Assembly: GCF_010450875.1 (NCBI RefSeq)
Contig: NZ_CP048422.1
Coordinates: forward strand, 1,829,001-1,893,000
DNA from: Sphingomonas insulae
GTDB taxonomy: Bacteria; Pseudomonadota; Alphaproteobacteria; Sphingomonadales; Sphingomonadaceae
Length of the DNA: 64,000 bases
Direction of reading: 5' to 3'
In this document: one piece after another, positions 63,980 to 64,000 of the stretch
How the letters are laid out: every line of letters begins with the position of its first letter
Numbering within the stretch: position 1 is the stretch's first letter
Translations under genes and position numbers: made by a program
Notes under the pieces: model-generated
Seen by the model: the letters and a program-made list of their open reading frames with translations, nothing else
The model's database searches: none
Told to the model about the DNA's origin: nothing

Positions 63980-63993
63980 TGTTAGCGATACCA
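63980..63993. promoter_or_regulatory. XylR-like operator upstream of xylX
   Basis: TGTTAGCGATACCA resembles the near-palindromic TGNTAGCGCTANCA sites bound by the LacI-family XylR in Caulobacter, as I recall them. It lies 159 bases upstream of the xylX start, at the window edge. Confidence 0.5.
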
Positions 63994-64000
63994 TTATCGG

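Overview
The window looks like a chromosomal segment of a high-GC sphingomonad (Sphingomonas or a close relative). It has five TonB-dependent receptors of the Caulobacter/sphingomonad carbohydrate type and a SapC-cupin-flavin halogenase trio. It also has a Caulobacter-type xylose dehydrogenase and ketodeoxyxylonate dehydratase pair, an ECF sigma gene behind a GGAAC-N16-CGTT promoter, and dispersed GTCACCCCGG palindromes. I see no rRNA, no convincing tRNA, no CRISPR array, and no intact insertion sequence or prophage.

Layout. 1-8000: the tail of one TonB receptor, a remnant of an AAA+ ATPase, a ROK regulator, a DUF6528-like secreted protein, and a second TonB receptor broken by an in-frame amber codon. 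8000-23300: a probable uronate/polysaccharide utilisation region with a GntR/FCD regulator, secreted GH2 enzyme, SGNH lipoprotein esterase, 5-dehydro-4-deoxyglucarate dehydratase (kdgD), LysR regulator, type-B carboxylesterase, an unrecognised Tat-exported 608-residue protein, an aldarate/hexuronate-type MFS permease and a large TonB receptor. 23500-28500: small orphan genes, then an operon led by a FAD monooxygenase fused to a TspO domain, followed by a DCC thiol-oxidoreductase and an MFS protein. 28500-41230: a beta-glucoside locus with a LacI regulator, a frameshifted GH3, an intact GH3, a TonB receptor, SapC, a JmjC-like cupin and a tryptophan-halogenase homologue. Two copies of an identical 17-bp sequence containing a perfect palindrome lie in front of the GH3 genes and the receptor.

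41200-50200: an ester/2-hydroxyacid locus with GntR, AraC, MFS, FAD-linked 2-hydroxyacid dehydrogenase, TonB receptor, SDR and carboxylesterase. Four copies of a 15-bp palindrome lie in its two main intergenic regions. 50200-58700: a LysR regulator divergent from a leucine/isovalerate operon (isovaleryl-CoA dehydrogenase, methylcrotonyl-CoA carboxylase beta and alpha, MaoC, TetR). A DUF559 endonuclease gene bounded by about 60-bp imperfect inverted repeats sits inside this operon. 58700-64000: an ECF sigma factor, a DUF3772-MscS channel, and the xylose genes xylB and xylX, with a XylR-like operator at the window edge.

The common theme is polymer or ester scavenging: outer-membrane receptor, exported hydrolase, inner-membrane permease, oxidative catabolism and a local regulator. 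Three otherwise normal genes carry single-nucleotide lesions: an amber in one receptor, and one-base losses in short G runs in one GH3 gene and in mccB. These could be real decay or sequence errors.
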